A stretch of 64,000 nucleotides of DNA from NCBI GenBank assembly GCA_037976565.1, contig CP137684.1, positions 16,337,243 to 16,401,242 of the forward strand. The letters run 5' to 3'. Below are positions 1 through 10,569 of the stretch, in pieces. A model generated the notes under the pieces. The model saw only the letters and a program-made list of their open reading frames with translations. It was not told the DNA's origin and searched no databases. Numbering within the stretch: position 1 is the stretch's first letter; every line of letters starts with the position of its first letter. This DNA comes from Mesocentrotus franciscanus (taxonomy: Eukaryota > Echinodermata > Echinoidea > Camarodonta > Strongylocentrotidae). The translations under genes were made by a program, and so were the position numbers.

Positions 1-60
1 AAACAGAAAATAATTGCTGAGCTCTTATGTTGGTAATTGTTTTTCTGTTATTTATTTTAG

Positions 61-247
61 GTAGAAGATGTAAATTCAGGTCTCAGCGAGAGGTTCTGCG
101 GGCGGAAGCAGCACCCTTTCTCATGGACCTCGGACGGTAACGTGGTCTCTGTGACCTTCAAGAGCGATGATAGGACGCCCTCGTCCGGTTTCTATGCAGC
201 GTACGAATCAGAGCCGAATCCAGTCCCTGTCATTGCCCCAGTCACAG
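61..247 (+). CDS. CUB-protein gene, exon a: C-terminal half of a CUB domain
   Basis: This is the first exon visible of a + strand gene that begins upstream of the window. A 3' splice site (tttattttag) precedes it and the donor gtaagt follows. Read from its first base it gives 62 codons plus one base, including the typical second half of a CUB fold: RFCGRK, then a hydrophobic strand VVSVTFKSDD and SGFYAAYES. Known for the family: CUB domains are extracellular beta-sandwich modules used for protein and carbohydrate binding. The intron entering the domain is phase 0 and the one leaving is phase 1, the same pattern as the two other CUB domains of this gene, so the first half of the domain should lie just upstream of base 1. 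The exon ends in a short Pro/Val-rich linker. The full protein may have other domains (for example a protease or EGF modules) that cannot be seen here. Confidence 0.85.
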
Positions 248-390
248 GTAAGTAGACGGTTGGTTTGAGATGTTTTGGATAATGACTTGTTTTATTTTCT
301 GTTTGCCATTCTCACAGTCTACTCCAATATATTTTACCTTATGTCCATCTGTTTTTATGTATACATGGAACTGTTTGTATTGACAGTTAA

Positions 391-592
391 CTGAATTATT
401 CATACCCCTTCTAAATGTGACATTTTGTTGTGTTTTTCGTAACTCAGGAATGAATTTAGGCCTTTGTTGAACACTTTTAGATGTAAGCTTTAATATGTCA
501 CATTTTCAAGAAACATATATCAGGACAAATCAATTTTTCGCATACCAGTACTTAAAATATTACAAAACTTGCTAAGGGTTTGAATAATTCAG
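391..592 (-). mobile_element. Inverted-repeat element, family L copy 1 (about 200 bp)
   Basis: The ends are inverted copies: CTGAATTATTCATACCCCTT on the left and the reverse of it, TGAATAATTCAG, on the right. The reverse complement of the whole stretch aligns over about 210 bases with 36068-36278. Two copies with matched ends indicate a non-autonomous DNA transposon. It sits in an intron of the CUB gene. Confidence 0.6.
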
Positions 593-639
593 TTGTTTAC
601 GGTATGTTATATGCATTTATTTGTATGTTCTTTTAAATG

Positions 640-1070
640 GAGATAAAGAATTTAATGAGGGTGACAAAGATTGGATTGGTTTGGAATTACAATGTTTGTA
701 TTGGAAATGATTCATTGGACTGGAATGGAAAGAAGTAGATTAGATTGAAATTGATTTGATAGATCTGATTGAATGGAATGAAATTAAATAAAATTGGTTT
801 AGATTTTGATAAATTTTATTAGAATGGACTAGATTTGGGTGGGATTGGAATGGATTTGATTGGAGTTCATTCTGTAAATATAATGTGAAAGAGTTTTGAT
901 TTTGTAAAATGGGATTGGATTAGATTAGATTGCAATTGAATATGTTTAGTAGGTTTAGATTTGTGATTTGAAAGGATTGGATTTGAAATAGTTTGGAATG
1001 GAATAGGTGGAAATTGGATTGGATTTGAATTAAATTAGATGAGAATGATTTGGACGTGATTAGGTTTGAA
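640..1070. repeat. Degenerate short-period repeat rich in TGGATT/TTGGAAT
   Basis: Words such as ttggattggatt, gattagattg and ttggaatggaat recur every 5-10 bases over some 400 bases. This is a decayed microsatellite inside an intron. It carries no coding potential. Confidence 0.55.
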
Positions 1071-1547
1071 TGAATTCTAAAACAAAAGGCATTAGAACAG
1101 CCTCCAGTTAGCATTATGTTGAATAGTTCACAAGCACTTGTGTTTTTCTATTTTACAATGTATGGTAGTTTACTTTTAATGCTAATGTAATTTCTGTCCA
1201 TACATATTCCTGTTTACTTTTATCAGAAAAACAAAATTGCTGTTAAAAAAATTCCAGTATTGTCAATTTGAGGAAGAAAATTTGATCAAGTTAGCCATTA
1301 AAATACAGGTATTTTTGTCCTGAATGGTCCAACCATCCTAATATTCTTACCCAGGTGTGAAAAGGGTACTGGTAGGAAGGAATTCTTTGAATGCTTTGAG
1401 CACCGAAAACAGTAGTCTAGCAGAGCCGGGGTAATATTGAAGCACCTTGAGCACCTTGGTGGCGGATATGTGTGCTATAGAAATATATAATATCATCATT
1501 ATTTGTCCTGAATGGTCCAACCATCCCAATATTCTTGCCACATCCAG

Positions 1548-1744
1548 GTTGTGAGACGTACCATGGTGTCACCGAAATCAACGGAGATGCTGCAATCGTG
1601 CAGTCTCCGGACTATCCAAGCCTCTACCCACTCAACATTGACTGCTCCGTCCGCTTCACGACTAGTCAAGGCTCCCGATGCGAAGTCAACTTCATCGTTT
1701 TTAACCTGGAAGACTCCAGCACATGCAGTTATGACTTTGTTAAG
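1548..1744 (+). CDS. CUB-protein gene, exon b: N-terminal half of the second CUB domain
   Basis: The acceptor is cacatccag and the donor is gtaggt. The exon enters in phase 1, sharing a Gly codon with exon a, and leaves in phase 0. It encodes CETYHGVTEINGDAAIVQSP, then DYPSLYPLNIDC, and further on RCEVNFIVFNLEDS and CSYDFVK. These are the CUB hallmarks: the first Cys, the SPDYPxxYP turn, the second Cys, and the aromatic FxLE...CxYDFV strand that precedes the mid-domain intron. Cysteines are placed as in a four-Cys CUB with extra Cys pairs. Exon c completes the domain after a 3.4-kb intron full of inverted-repeat elements and a SINE. Confidence is high because motif, splice sites and phase all agree. 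Confidence 0.88.
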
Positions 1745-1851
1745 GTAGGTAATAATGTTATGAATATGCAAATCTTTCTTTGGATATTCATGACACAGTT
1801 GAAGATGGTCAATGGACTGTATAGAGTACCGAAGTGTGACGTCACACTGGC

Positions 1852-2146
1852 CAGGGGGGGTGTTTCACAAAGACTAAGATCGACTTTTAAGTTGGACTTA
1901 ACTATGGCAGGCCGTTCTTGCCACTGTTTGCTCTCACCATTTACTAGCATTGGTCTCTCAAGGGACGTACAAATCATGGTCACAAATCTACAGAATATAC
2001 ATTTTTTGATAATTCAATATTGAAGGGAAAAATATCTTAAGATCATATTTGAGAGACCAATGGTGAGAACAAACAGTGGCATGAATGGCCTGCCATAGTT
2101 GAGTCCAACTTAAAGTCGATCTTAGTCTGTGTGAAACACCCCCCAG
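1852..2146. mobile_element. Foldback inverted-repeat element, family X copy 1
   Basis: Both ends read GGGGGGTGTTTCACA inwards, and long arms (roughly 120 bases each, interrupted) pair across a short centre. A second copy lies at 59910-60193 with the same arms and centre (tttttgataattca). It is non-autonomous and intronic. It appears to sit inside another inverted repeat at about 1807-2349, whose arms share ggtcaat and accgaagtg. Confidence 0.7.
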
Positions 2147-2345
2147 GTTTTCAAGGTTGCTGGTTCCAAACAACTATGTGCTAAACAATGGCGTGGTGAT
2201 CCCACTCGCCCCAAATATTGATTTCGCCCTGCTTCAGCCGGTTGCTTGAATGATTTCGCAGTGAACCTCATGCGCAGGCTTTGTTGTTTAGAACCAGTAA
2301 CTGGGACGACAAGCGAGTATGACGTTAGCACTTCGGTACACTATT

Positions 2346-2545
2346 GACCGGTTTACTAATATATGCAAATATATGGATGTTTCTTTCCTGGGAACCTACA
2401 GTGCAGTGATGAGTTATTCCATTTTTATTAATGAACTACAAGACTTGAATCCAGTCTGCATACATGTACATTAATTGTTGCTATGTCAAGAGCAACTTTT
2501 GTTTCAAAAGTATGCATAAATTGTTAATATGTTAGTAAACCGGTC
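2346..2545 (+). mobile_element. Inverted-repeat element, family J copy 1
   Basis: The ends are GACCGGTTTACTAATAT and its reverse ATTGTTAATATGTTAGTAAACCGGTC (about 20 matching end bases). The body shares atggatgtttctttcctgg and cactacaagacttg-like words with 53735-53965. It is intronic. Confidence 0.65.
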
Positions 2546-2739
2546 TATTCTCATGGCGTAGGATTCTTAGAGATACACCATGAAGCAGAAATTTCACCGA
2601 CCTCAAGAGGTCACTAAATTCACAAACATGACATCATACGGAATTTAATGACACTGGATGTTTAATGGAGATAGTCGTCAGTTATCATGTGCAGAAGGCC
2701 ACCAGACTACTGGTAGGTGGAAATAAAAATTAATGGGTG

Positions 2740-2990
2740 TAGAAGTCTTGCATGCAGCAAACCCGTGGTCCCATCCAGAAATACACCCTAGTCTCTTCAG
2801 AGAGTCTTCGGGTGATGCAAATGTAAGATTAACACTTTACCATATGGGAAATTGATGGAAAATGCAAAGCATTTATACATAAGGCCTGTTGGTGATAAAA
2901 CTAAGGCTAATCCTGGTGATTTACAACGCCCATTATTGGGTGAACACACCGAATGGTGTCGAATTCCCCATGAAAGCTGACTCCTATGCG
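2740..2990 (-). mobile_element. Partial copy of TTAA element family B
   Basis: It shares gcaaacccgtggtccca, gtgatttacaac and gaatggtgtcgaattcccca with the copy at 9272-9587, but its ends are lost. It is an old, truncated insertion in the CUB-gene intron. Confidence 0.5.
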
Positions 2991-3435
2991 TCTTTTACAA
3001 TTCCTGAACCTATCTAGAATTTGAAGAAGAGAGGCAAGTTTTTCTTTGTCCAAACGTAGGTCAATATCAATATTGGGGTGGTGGTTACTATCTACATGTA
3101 CAGTTGGCAAAGGGGGTTAATTGATCAAAATACAAGCATTAATAATAATAATAATTTAAGATTTGTAAAGCGCACATATCTGCCTCTAATGGCACTTACG
3201 GTGCACCAAAAAAAAGCATTGTGATGTACAATTATTTCATGGATAACTACATGATATTTATCTGTATTCGTCTGAATGCTTGTAACCATTTTGCAGAAAG
3301 CTCTGCGAACAAACTTTTTCGCTTTGACAGCAAACTTGTTAATGTTGGTCCCGTAGTAATTTGATATTTGCTCAAGCAACATCTGTTTTAGTCTTGGTTG
3401 GTATTTCATAGAAGAAAGCTTTATAAACAAAAGGT

Positions 3436-4080
3436 TTAAGGGTAATCCATCCCATGTAATAATTTCCTTTGTATGAAAGCAGAAAAATAAAAGATAAACA
3501 GGATTGTGAAACTTTGAAATAAATCAGACCAATAATAAGAAAGTTATGAATGTTTGAAATACCGGTATGAGATCACTAAGTCTATGCGAATCTCAAATTG
3601 GCAGTTTGGTAAATAAATTGTGACGTGGTAGCAGATAACTCTACTGTTTGTTGTATACACAAATATCATTCATTTCTGTTTTTCTCCTATTAAAGTGCCT
3701 CCTCCCTTGGGGCACCACTTGTTAGTTGTGATATATTGGGGCACTACTTGTAATATATTATGGATAGCATATTATCCTAGGTCCTAGAGTAAAGGCCCTC
3801 ACGAGTCTTACATTTTTGAAAAATTGAAATTTAGTCATTTTGTGTGTTGGAACAAATGGGAAAGTTGTCCGCCACTACATCACAGAGACACTACTGATTC
3901 GGCCAATTTGAAGAGCCCATGCCCATAGTGATTACAACTTTTTCAAAATCATAACTTTTTCAAAATCATAACTTTCTCATGTTTTGTCCGATTCCATCGT
4001 TTCCCCAGTCTACTTCACAAATTTTTTCTGCTTTCCTCTAGAGTAATTTGCTATCAAGGTTGGATTTCCCTAATTAGATG
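3436..4080. mobile_element. Inverted-repeat element related to family F
   Basis: The left end (taagggtaatccatccc ... gcagaaaaat) pairs with the right end (gcagaaaaaa ... aggttggatttcccta read on the minus strand). Inside are words typical of the 18383-19155 element (aataagaaagttatgaatg, caaattggcagtttgg). It is divergent, so the exact ends are uncertain. Confidence 0.45.
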
Positions 4081-4204
4081 TTGACCCTCACATTTGATCA
4101 GGCGACATTTCATTCCATGCTTTTCATTTTGTCATAGATGTACAATTGGGGCTTGGGTTACAAACAGGTTTGCAGACAAGTTTTAGGTTTATAGATAGTG
4201 TAGT

Positions 4205-4340
4205 GGTTCCTTCAGCTTTGACTTGGTAATGAGGATTGATGCCCTTACTAAAGGGCACTAGCACATCAACTTGGTTTCGAACCGCTGACCTCCCAGTTAC
4301 AAGACCACTGCTCTATACCACTGAGCCAGCCCGCCTCCCC
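4205..4340 (-). mobile_element. tRNA-derived SINE, minus orientation
   Basis: The reverse complement shows a pol III A box (TGGCTCAGTGG) and, 45 bases on, a B box (GGTTCGAAACC), then a tail shared with the SINE at 55750-55967 (caatcctcattaccaag). The tRNA-like part is 70-75 bases but cannot be a functional tRNA because the arms do not pair properly. Sea urchin genomes are known to carry tRNA-derived SINEs. The family name is not assigned here. Confidence 0.7.
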
Positions 4341-5133
4341 TAATGCTCATGAAGTACCTAACATTTATGACATGTTTTATTCACTATACATCAACAAAAT
4401 ACATGGATTTGTATTTGAGTAGTTTAAAAATTCATGTACCGTAAAAATCATGTGTATAAATTTTGAAAATAATTTTTTTTTTTTTAATTGCCGGTAAGAC
4501 CTCAGAAGTGTTATATTAGGCCATTTTCAGTGGCGCCAAATTTTGTTCTTGTTGCTGTAATTAATGGTGCTGATTACCGGTAGTTAGTTGCACACATAAT
4601 TTGAACACAAAAGTGATTGTCACAGCATTTCTGTGAAGCAGTCAATGGCTGATGTAACCTAATCAATAAGCCATTTTTGTACCAACTTAATGCATACGTC
4701 TTCGTGAAGTGCATGATCCATACAAATTATTTGATTTAAACCCGTTACAAATAATTTTATTTCAGTAACCAGAATTCAAATTGCATTTATAAAATGTTGT
4801 TAGGTAGGGCAAGCCATGATGTTTATGTTACCTACCAACTTCTAATTAATGTATGCAGTTCGCATTCTGTTATACTATTAAGGTATAATTATTCTTCAAC
4901 AGGTGACTTGTTTTTAACTTACAAGATTGAGCACGCAATCTTTACTTACTGGGTGCAAGCCTAATTGTCTTTACAAATTTAGATTACTCCCAGGAAGCCT
5001 AACATTAAAATAATTCATATCGAGGTGCTTCACAAAGAAGTATGCGTTATGCACAAAAATGGCCCCTTGCGATAAATATACATTCAATTCTGCGTAATGT
5101 AAGTAATATTTTCTGTCCTGTCCATTTTCAAAG

Positions 5134-5292
5134 GTAACAAGTATTCCAGATGGAGCAACCCAGAAGTTCTGCGGGTCTCTGGCTCCGTTCAAATGGCACT
5201 CCAATTCTGCTACATGCGAGATCCACTTCCACAGCGACTCCTACGTCAGAGCATCGGGCTACCATGCGGAAATCGCTGCTAGTCCTCTAAAT
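5134..5292 (+). CDS. CUB-protein gene, exon c: C-terminal half of the second CUB domain
   Basis: The acceptor is cattttcaaag and the donor is gtaagt. The exon has 53 whole codons, phase 0 at both ends. It encodes VTSIPDGATQKFCGSLAPF, then CEIHFHSDSYVRASGYHAEI: the FCG motif, a hydrophobic strand and the final SGYHAEI strand of a CUB. The junction FVK|VTSIPDG with exon b falls at the same place as in the last CUB of the gene (YVQ|ISEPYQN). A minus-strand open frame over the same bases is only a shadow. The exon ends in ASPLN and leads directly into the Pro/Tyr repeat exon. Confidence 0.87.
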
Positions 5293-5396
5293 GTAAGTTC
5301 TTCAAAGCTGATGGCATTTCCAATTCTAGATTTGTGAATATTATTGCTCATGGCATATTGAGAGAGAAAGTTGTGACACACAAGCACGTACAGTCT

Positions 5397-5744
5397 TAAA
5401 GGCTCATAGCAGTGGGTTCTCATGGGAAATTTGACACCATTTGGGTGTTTACCCAGTCAAAGGTGTTGTCAATCACTAAGGGTGGACTTCACTTCTACAC
5501 CCAACAGGTCTTGTGTAATGCACTGTGCCCTGAACCTACTGCCATAAGGAATTCTCATCATAATAAAAAATCACCACCACCCTCGAGATATGAAGGCAAG
5601 CTGGAGTATTTTCTGGTGGGACAACGGGTTCACTGCCCAAGAGACCTGGGCACACACAGACACACTAATTGCCAGTTCAACCAAATCTGGTGTCATCATA
5701 TTATGATGCAATACACATGGACACTGACTACTATGTGGCTTTAA
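5397..5744 (+). mobile_element. TTAA-flanked inverted-repeat element, family B copy 1 (348 bp)
   Basis: It begins TTAAAGGCTCATAGCAG and ends TATGTGGCTTTAA, so both ends carry TTAA with short inverted ends AAAGSC. A near-complete inverted copy is at 9272-9587. An open frame of 110 codons inside is not conserved between copies and is not considered a gene. It lies in the intron between CUB exons c and d. Confidence 0.7.
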
Positions 5745-6197
5745 AGGTCAATTTGTGGTGCTCCTTGCAATTGACCTCTGAACAAGTGTGACCTTCAATT
5801 GAAGTGACTATATGTACTCTACTACATGTAGCTATGCTAAGGCTTTATTATGATGATAATAACAATGGGTTCTTATATAGCCCTCACATCTGTCAAACGT
5901 GACACTCCTGGCACTCCACATGGGAAAGACTTACCTTGTTCCATGGAATGTCCTGCCAAGGTTAGATTTGAATTCTAAATTACTCTTTGACATCAATTAA
6001 CCTGGGTCAAAACTTCTCTGTCCATGTTGACACGACTGATTGAAATTAGTCTTGAATTCTGGATAAAGATGTTACATATTCAACATTGGAACTTGCAATT
6101 ATAAGTTGAGTAAGATGGACTCTGTTTATGATTTATTCTTTTTATATTGAAAGCATGTAATCGATTTGTTCACATTAATTTTTACCTCTTAATGCAG

Positions 6198-6972
6198 ATT
6201 GAAGTACCCTATCAACCGTATCAACCACCAAATGAACCACCTGCACCGTACCAACCGTATCAACCACCAAATGAACCACCTGCACCGTACCAACCGTATC
6301 AACCACCAAATGAACCAGCTGCACCCTATCAACCATATCACCCTCCGAATGAATCAGCAGCACCGTACCAACCGTATCAACCTCCATATGATCCTCCTGC
6401 ACCATACCAGCCACCAAATGAACCTCCTGCACCATACCAGCCACCGAATGAACCACCTGCACCATACCAGCCACCATACGAACCTCCTGCACCATACCAA
6501 CCACCAAATGAACCTCCTGCACCATACCAACCGCCAAATGAACCTCCTGCACCCTATCAACCATACCAACCGCCAAATGAACCTCCTGCACCCTATCAAC
6601 CATATCAACCTCCGAATGAACCAGCAGCACCGTACCTACCTTATCAACCACCAAATGAACCACCTGCACCATACCAACCACAAAATGAACCTCCTGCACC
6701 ATACCAACCGCCAAATGAACCGCCTGCACCATACCAACCACCGAATGAACCTCCTGCACCGTACCAACCACCAAATGAACCTCCTGCGCCGTACCAACCA
6801 CCAAATGAACCTCCTGCACCATACCAACCACCGAATGAACCTCCTGCACCATACCAACCACCTAATGAACCTCCTGCACCGTACCAACCACCAAATGAAC
6901 CTCCTGCACAGTACCAACCACCAAATGAACCCCCTGCACCATACCAACCGCCAGCTGAACCAGCAGCACCAG
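6198..6972 (+). CDS. CUB-protein gene, exon d: 258-residue PPNEPPAPYQ repeat linker
   Basis: The acceptor is ctcttaatgcag and the donor is gtaaga. The exon enters in phase 0 and leaves in phase 1, giving 258 codons plus one base. After IEVPYQPYQ it is 23 tandem units: seven of 13 residues (PPNEPPAPYQPYQ type: units 1-4 and 10-12), fifteen of 10 residues (PPNEPPAPYQ type) and a shortened last unit PPAEPAAP. Variation is mild (PPYD, PPYE, PQNE, NESAA, AQYQ). It has no cysteine, no charge except Glu/Asp and a periodic Tyr. Such a segment should be extended, polyproline-II-like and secreted, acting as a stalk or matrix linker between CUB domains. That is inference. I do not recognise the protein. 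Because unit lengths are multiples of three, other frames are also open, including 228 codons on the minus strand. Splice phase and flanking CUB exons identify the coding frame. Confidence 0.85.
6205..6966 (+). repeat. In-frame 30/39-bp minisatellite inside the CUB-gene exon d
   Basis: The unit is about ccaccaaatgaacctcctgc plus accatacca (30 bases), with a 9-base extension (ccgtatcaa) in seven of 23 units. Blocks of identical long units at both the start and the middle (units 1-4 and 10-12) indicate that growth was by duplication of multi-unit blocks, not single units. Confidence 0.85.
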
Positions 6973-7505
6973 GTAAGAACTTTCCATCACACCAATATAT
7001 TTGTTTTTAGAAGAATAGTTCACTATATTGGTTGTCATGATATAACAAACTAATAAGAAGGACTTTTGTAGTTGTTACCAATACTTGTTAGGTGTGAATA
7101 GGGAGTAAGTTCTCTTTTACTGATTTGATGCATAATTCTTAAACGACTGTTTCTCATTTAAATGCTTGCCAGAGGCTTAACAGACATAGCGACATTCTAT
7201 CCATAGCGATATCATCATGCTCTGGCAACAATCGCTCCAGGCTTTATTTTGTGAAGGTATAGGGTTGGGATGAGGGTTGCAATTGAGTTTTAGGTTAGAT
7301 TTAGGACAACTTATAATGTTGGACCCAGGGGCTGAAGCTAAGAATATGTTTAGTGTAGGAAACTAACGTGGAGCGATTGTCGCGGAAGCAAGTGTTCTAA
7401 AACCCAATTATGCATAGCAGATGAAATGAGTAGTTAGTAACTACTTGTTGTGGAGAGAAACATAGAATATTTGAAGTAATCTGTTTCCGACTTTTGTTCT
7501 TCCAG

Positions 7506-7699
7506 CCACAGCCTGCACCCAAAGTCTCCAAGCCCAGAAAGGGTTGCAGAAGTCCTTTGCTTCTCCGGGCTGGCCCGGCAGGTACCCTCTCCAGGTACAG
7601 TGCTCGACCACGATCACCGCCAGCGGCAACGGCAGGATAAGGATAGACTTCACTCACTTCGAATTGGAAGGAGAAAATTGCAAATTTGACTATGTGCAG
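7506..7699 (+). CDS. CUB-protein gene, exon e: N-terminal half of the last CUB domain
   Basis: The acceptor is gttcttccag and the donor is gtaagg. It enters in phase 1 (shares an Ala codon with the repeat exon) and leaves in phase 0. It encodes TACTQSLQAQKGLQKSFASP, then GWPGRYPLQVQC, and RIDFTHFELEGENCKFDYVQ. SPGWPGRYP is the canonical CUB turn, and FELE...CKFDYV is the strand before the conserved mid-domain intron. It is the third CUB region in the window. The 0.44-kb intron to exon f contains a truncated TTAA-type element at 7935-8087. Confidence 0.88.
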
Positions 7700-7934
7700 G
7701 TAAGGGTATATCTCTCTCCCTCGACTTCAACCAGAGCAGGTACCTCAAGAAATTCCAGTACACATTATTTGTACATTGATTAAATAACTAAATCAAAGAC
7801 AAGAGTTGATTAAGATATGAAAGCTTAGAAAACCAAACACGGACAACAACTTGCACTAAGGAATATTGGTATCAGTAGTGTTCCTTATAGCGTAAAATAT
7901 TCATGTGTTGTAAGATGATCAATTTTCTTAAATA

Positions 7935-8087
7935 GATAGAAAACAATGCCTAAGCGGTGCCCGTTGGTCACCCATGATCCTCTTTATCTGATGTTAATTG
8001 AGAGCTGAGTTGATGAGATAACCACCTGTCAGTGACCAGCAGAGTGGTCTAATCCCTCCTGGCCAAACTAGTGCAGACAGGATTTAA
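7935..8087 (+). mobile_element. TTAA element family A copy 1, 5'-truncated
   Basis: It contains acaatgcctaagcggtgcc, gctgagttgatgagataacc and gtgcagacagg, ending in TTAA. Four other copies (38783, 42203, 46309, 60834) share this body. The left end with CCCCACTGCACTAC is missing here. Confidence 0.65.
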
Positions 8088-8142
8088 ATGGTGAATGCCG
8101 CTTGTCTTATTTTCGCATTCTATCCTTGATTTCCATCTGCAG

Positions 8143-8298
8143 ATATCAGAACCCTACCAGAATGTTTCACCCGAGAAGCTGTGCGGTACGAAATCTCCAT
8201 TCGTCTACGAGAGCAAGTCTGGCCAAGTCATCGTAACCCTCATCAGCGATGCTTACGTGACAAAACAAGGCTTCCTCGCGACATTCACGCAATTCTAG
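8143..8298 (+). CDS. CUB-protein gene, last exon f: end of the last CUB domain and stop
   Basis: The acceptor is ccatctgcag. The exon is read in phase 0 as ISEPYQNVSPEKLCGTKSPF, then VYESKSGQVIVTLISDAYVT and KQGFLATFTQF, followed by TAG at 8296-8298. LCG, the hydrophobic strand and KQGFLATF match the second half of a CUB. The protein ends with the domain, with no transmembrane segment or GPI-like tail, so it is expected to be secreted. A polyadenylation hexamer about 200 bases downstream fits a short 3' UTR. Confidence 0.88.
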   Translation: MSEPYQNVSPEKLCGTKSPFVYESKSGQVIVTLISDAYVTKQGFLATFTQF

Positions 8299-8497
8299 GT
8301 CCCGAAGAATCTATATCTTATGCATAGCAGCTGATCTGATATGCCTTGCTATACAAAAAAGATGACAAGTTTGACTTTTCTGCAAGAAATCGTTTGTAGA
8401 ATTATTTTATAAGGCCATTATGAAAATGTCAGTGTTTGCCTTATTACACCAAGTGTAATAAGGTTCATATGGCGATGCCTTTAGTAAATGAGTGATG

Positions 8498-8503
8498 AAT
8501 AAA
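8498..8503 (+). terminator. Candidate polyadenylation signal of the CUB-protein gene
   Basis: AATAAA lies 200 bases after the stop codon, followed within 30 bases by T-rich sequence. It is the first canonical hexamer after the stop and is the likely 3' end of the transcript. No transcript evidence is available. Confidence 0.5.
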
Positions 8504-9271
8504 TGATTTAACGGTTAAATTAAGTTTTTACTTTCTTAGACAGTGTGATGTTTTTATTTCACTGTATTTGTGTAATATACCTTCTCAAAGAAGGGGGAAA
8601 AATTATCATAATTCTTGTGGTAGATAAAGTATTTTTTGTCTGTGTATTATGCATTGTACATTTTACATTGTAGGTTGGTAGGTGTTTTGAAGAACTGAAA
8701 TGGAGTTTATAGTATTTTATGCTTTTGCCACCAAAGTCAGTGCCAAAGGCTTTTTATTTTCTTGTTTATCACGTGTTTATCCATCCCGTTATCATATTAT
8801 CAAAAAAATTGTATTAATGTAGCTGCTGACCTCTCCTATTTTGGACGAATGATTCCTACCTCCCTGCCTTCAGCCCAGTGCTGTGAACCTCTACATTCCT
8901 CTAGTTTTCTGATAAAAATCTGTGTTTCTATGAAAAATGCGCTGTCTTCTTGAATTTATCCTCGGAAATTTGTAATTTTTAACATGGAAGGTTAGCAAGT
9001 ATGTATTAAAAATGCAGCATTTGAAGATGAACAGTAGGTCAAAGGTCAAAAGAGTCGCTTTTAGACATGAGATTTTACTGACATCTTTAACAATCGACCA
9101 AAATAAAATTAAGGAATTTTTTTTTTTTACTCAGATTTCATATTTTGTGCCAAATGTTTTCAAATTGATGAATATTTTACAGTAGTCATAATTTATTTAT
9201 TTCTTTACTGGTACATCTACATGTCTATTGAACTATGTCTTGTATTACATCAGAAGTTATTCTGTTCTTTA
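8504..9271. other. 3' flank of the CUB gene, no gene seen
   Basis: AT-rich sequence without open frames that look coding and without recognised repeats. Confidence 0.4.
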
Positions 9272-9587
9272 TTAAAGCCACATAGAAGTCAGTGTCCATC
9301 TGTATTGTATCATAATTTGCTGCTACCAGTTTTGATCGAATTATAAGTCAACGTGTCTGTGTCTGCAAAGGTCTCTGAAGCAGCAAACTCGTGGTCCCAC
9401 CAGAAAATACTCCAATTTATTATGATGAGAACTCCTTATGGCAGGAGGCTAGGGCATGGTGCATTACACAAGACCTGGCTGTCGTTAAAGTGAAGCCCAC
9501 TCTTGGTGATTGACAACACCTGTTCTTGGGTAAACACCCGAATGGTGTCAAATTCCCCCATTAAAACCCATTATTATGAGCCTTTCA
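9272..9587 (-). mobile_element. TTAA element family B copy 2
   Basis: This is the reverse orientation of 5397-5744. It starts TTAAAGCCACATAGAAGTC and ends tattatgagcctttc, where the distal TTAA is no longer present. Shared internal words include gaatggtgtcaaattcccc. Confidence 0.65.
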
Positions 9588-10008
9588 TTTTATCAATCCA
9601 TGTGAAATATGTTACTTTGTTGTCAGTAAAGCAGTATGCTTCCGAATTTCCATTTCAAGTATTCATGTTATTTATTTGTTGTACATGTACTTAATTATGA
9701 TTTTGTACTTGTAAGTTTTTATGCCTTAAAGTGAAATGTAATTTCCTTGTTTTGCAATAATTTTTCTCAATATTGTTCCTGCAAATTTTGTGCAAATGAA
9801 TATTTCTTTTTCATTTTGAATCAATTTGCAATGAACTTCAATGTTTGAATGACATTAAGACATAATTCAACAAGTTGTGAATACCAAAGGATGACAGAAT
9901 GCGGTCAATAAATAGCATATAATGCAGATTGACACCTACACGTATGCCCTTTGTTTTCTATTTGTCAGATGTACGTTTCAGAGTTATGTAGTTCTTGAGT
10001 AGGTAAAC

Positions 10009-10170
10009 ATCTCTCTCTCCTCCCCTTCTCTCGCTCTCTCTCCCCCCTTCTCTCTCTCTCTCTATTTCTCCTCTTTCTCTCTCTCTCCCCTCTCTATCTC
10101 TCCCCTCTCTCTCTCCTCTCTCCCTCTTTCCTCCTCTCTCCCTCTCTCTCTCCCCCTCTCCCCCTCTCTC
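10009..10170. repeat. (CT)n microsatellite
   Basis: An almost pure pyrimidine run of ctctct and ccctct words on the + strand. Confidence 0.85.
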
Positions 10171-10569
10171 AAGGGAGGGGGCCTAAAAAGGTCGATTTTT
10201 CGCTCAGTGGGGTAGGTAGTGAGCAAAAAAAAAAAGTTCCCTCGGAGAAGGGCATTTTTTTTTCCAACGCCACCCCCCACCTTGGGCGCCAGGGGAGGGG
10301 GCCCATCTTCTTTTTTTCAAAAAGGGTGTTTTTACCTGGTTTTTTGCTAGGGGAGGGGGGGGCCCCTGGATTTTAAAAAAAAGATTTGTGAGGTCGCAGT
10401 GCGAAAAATTACATCTTATAAAGAGGGAAATAAAAACCAATCCTGATGGGGTTATAAGCACATTCTCATAACGGAAGACTGAAAAGGCCTTTGACAAGTA
10501 ACGTAAGTATATCATCTATAGATGCATGCGAGCGTAGCGAGCGAGCTTTGGGGAAAATTACTCTTAGTC

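Noticed and set aside
6175..6861. Minus-strand frame of 228 codons (VVGMVQEVHL repeats) and a + strand NHQMNLLH frame
   Set aside because: Mirror frames of the coding minisatellite. The splice phases of the CUB gene select the PPNEPPAPYQ frame.
7227..7385. Inverted pair aacaatcgctcca / tggagcgattgtc
   Set aside because: Only 13 bases, 130 bases apart, with no second copy; may be chance.
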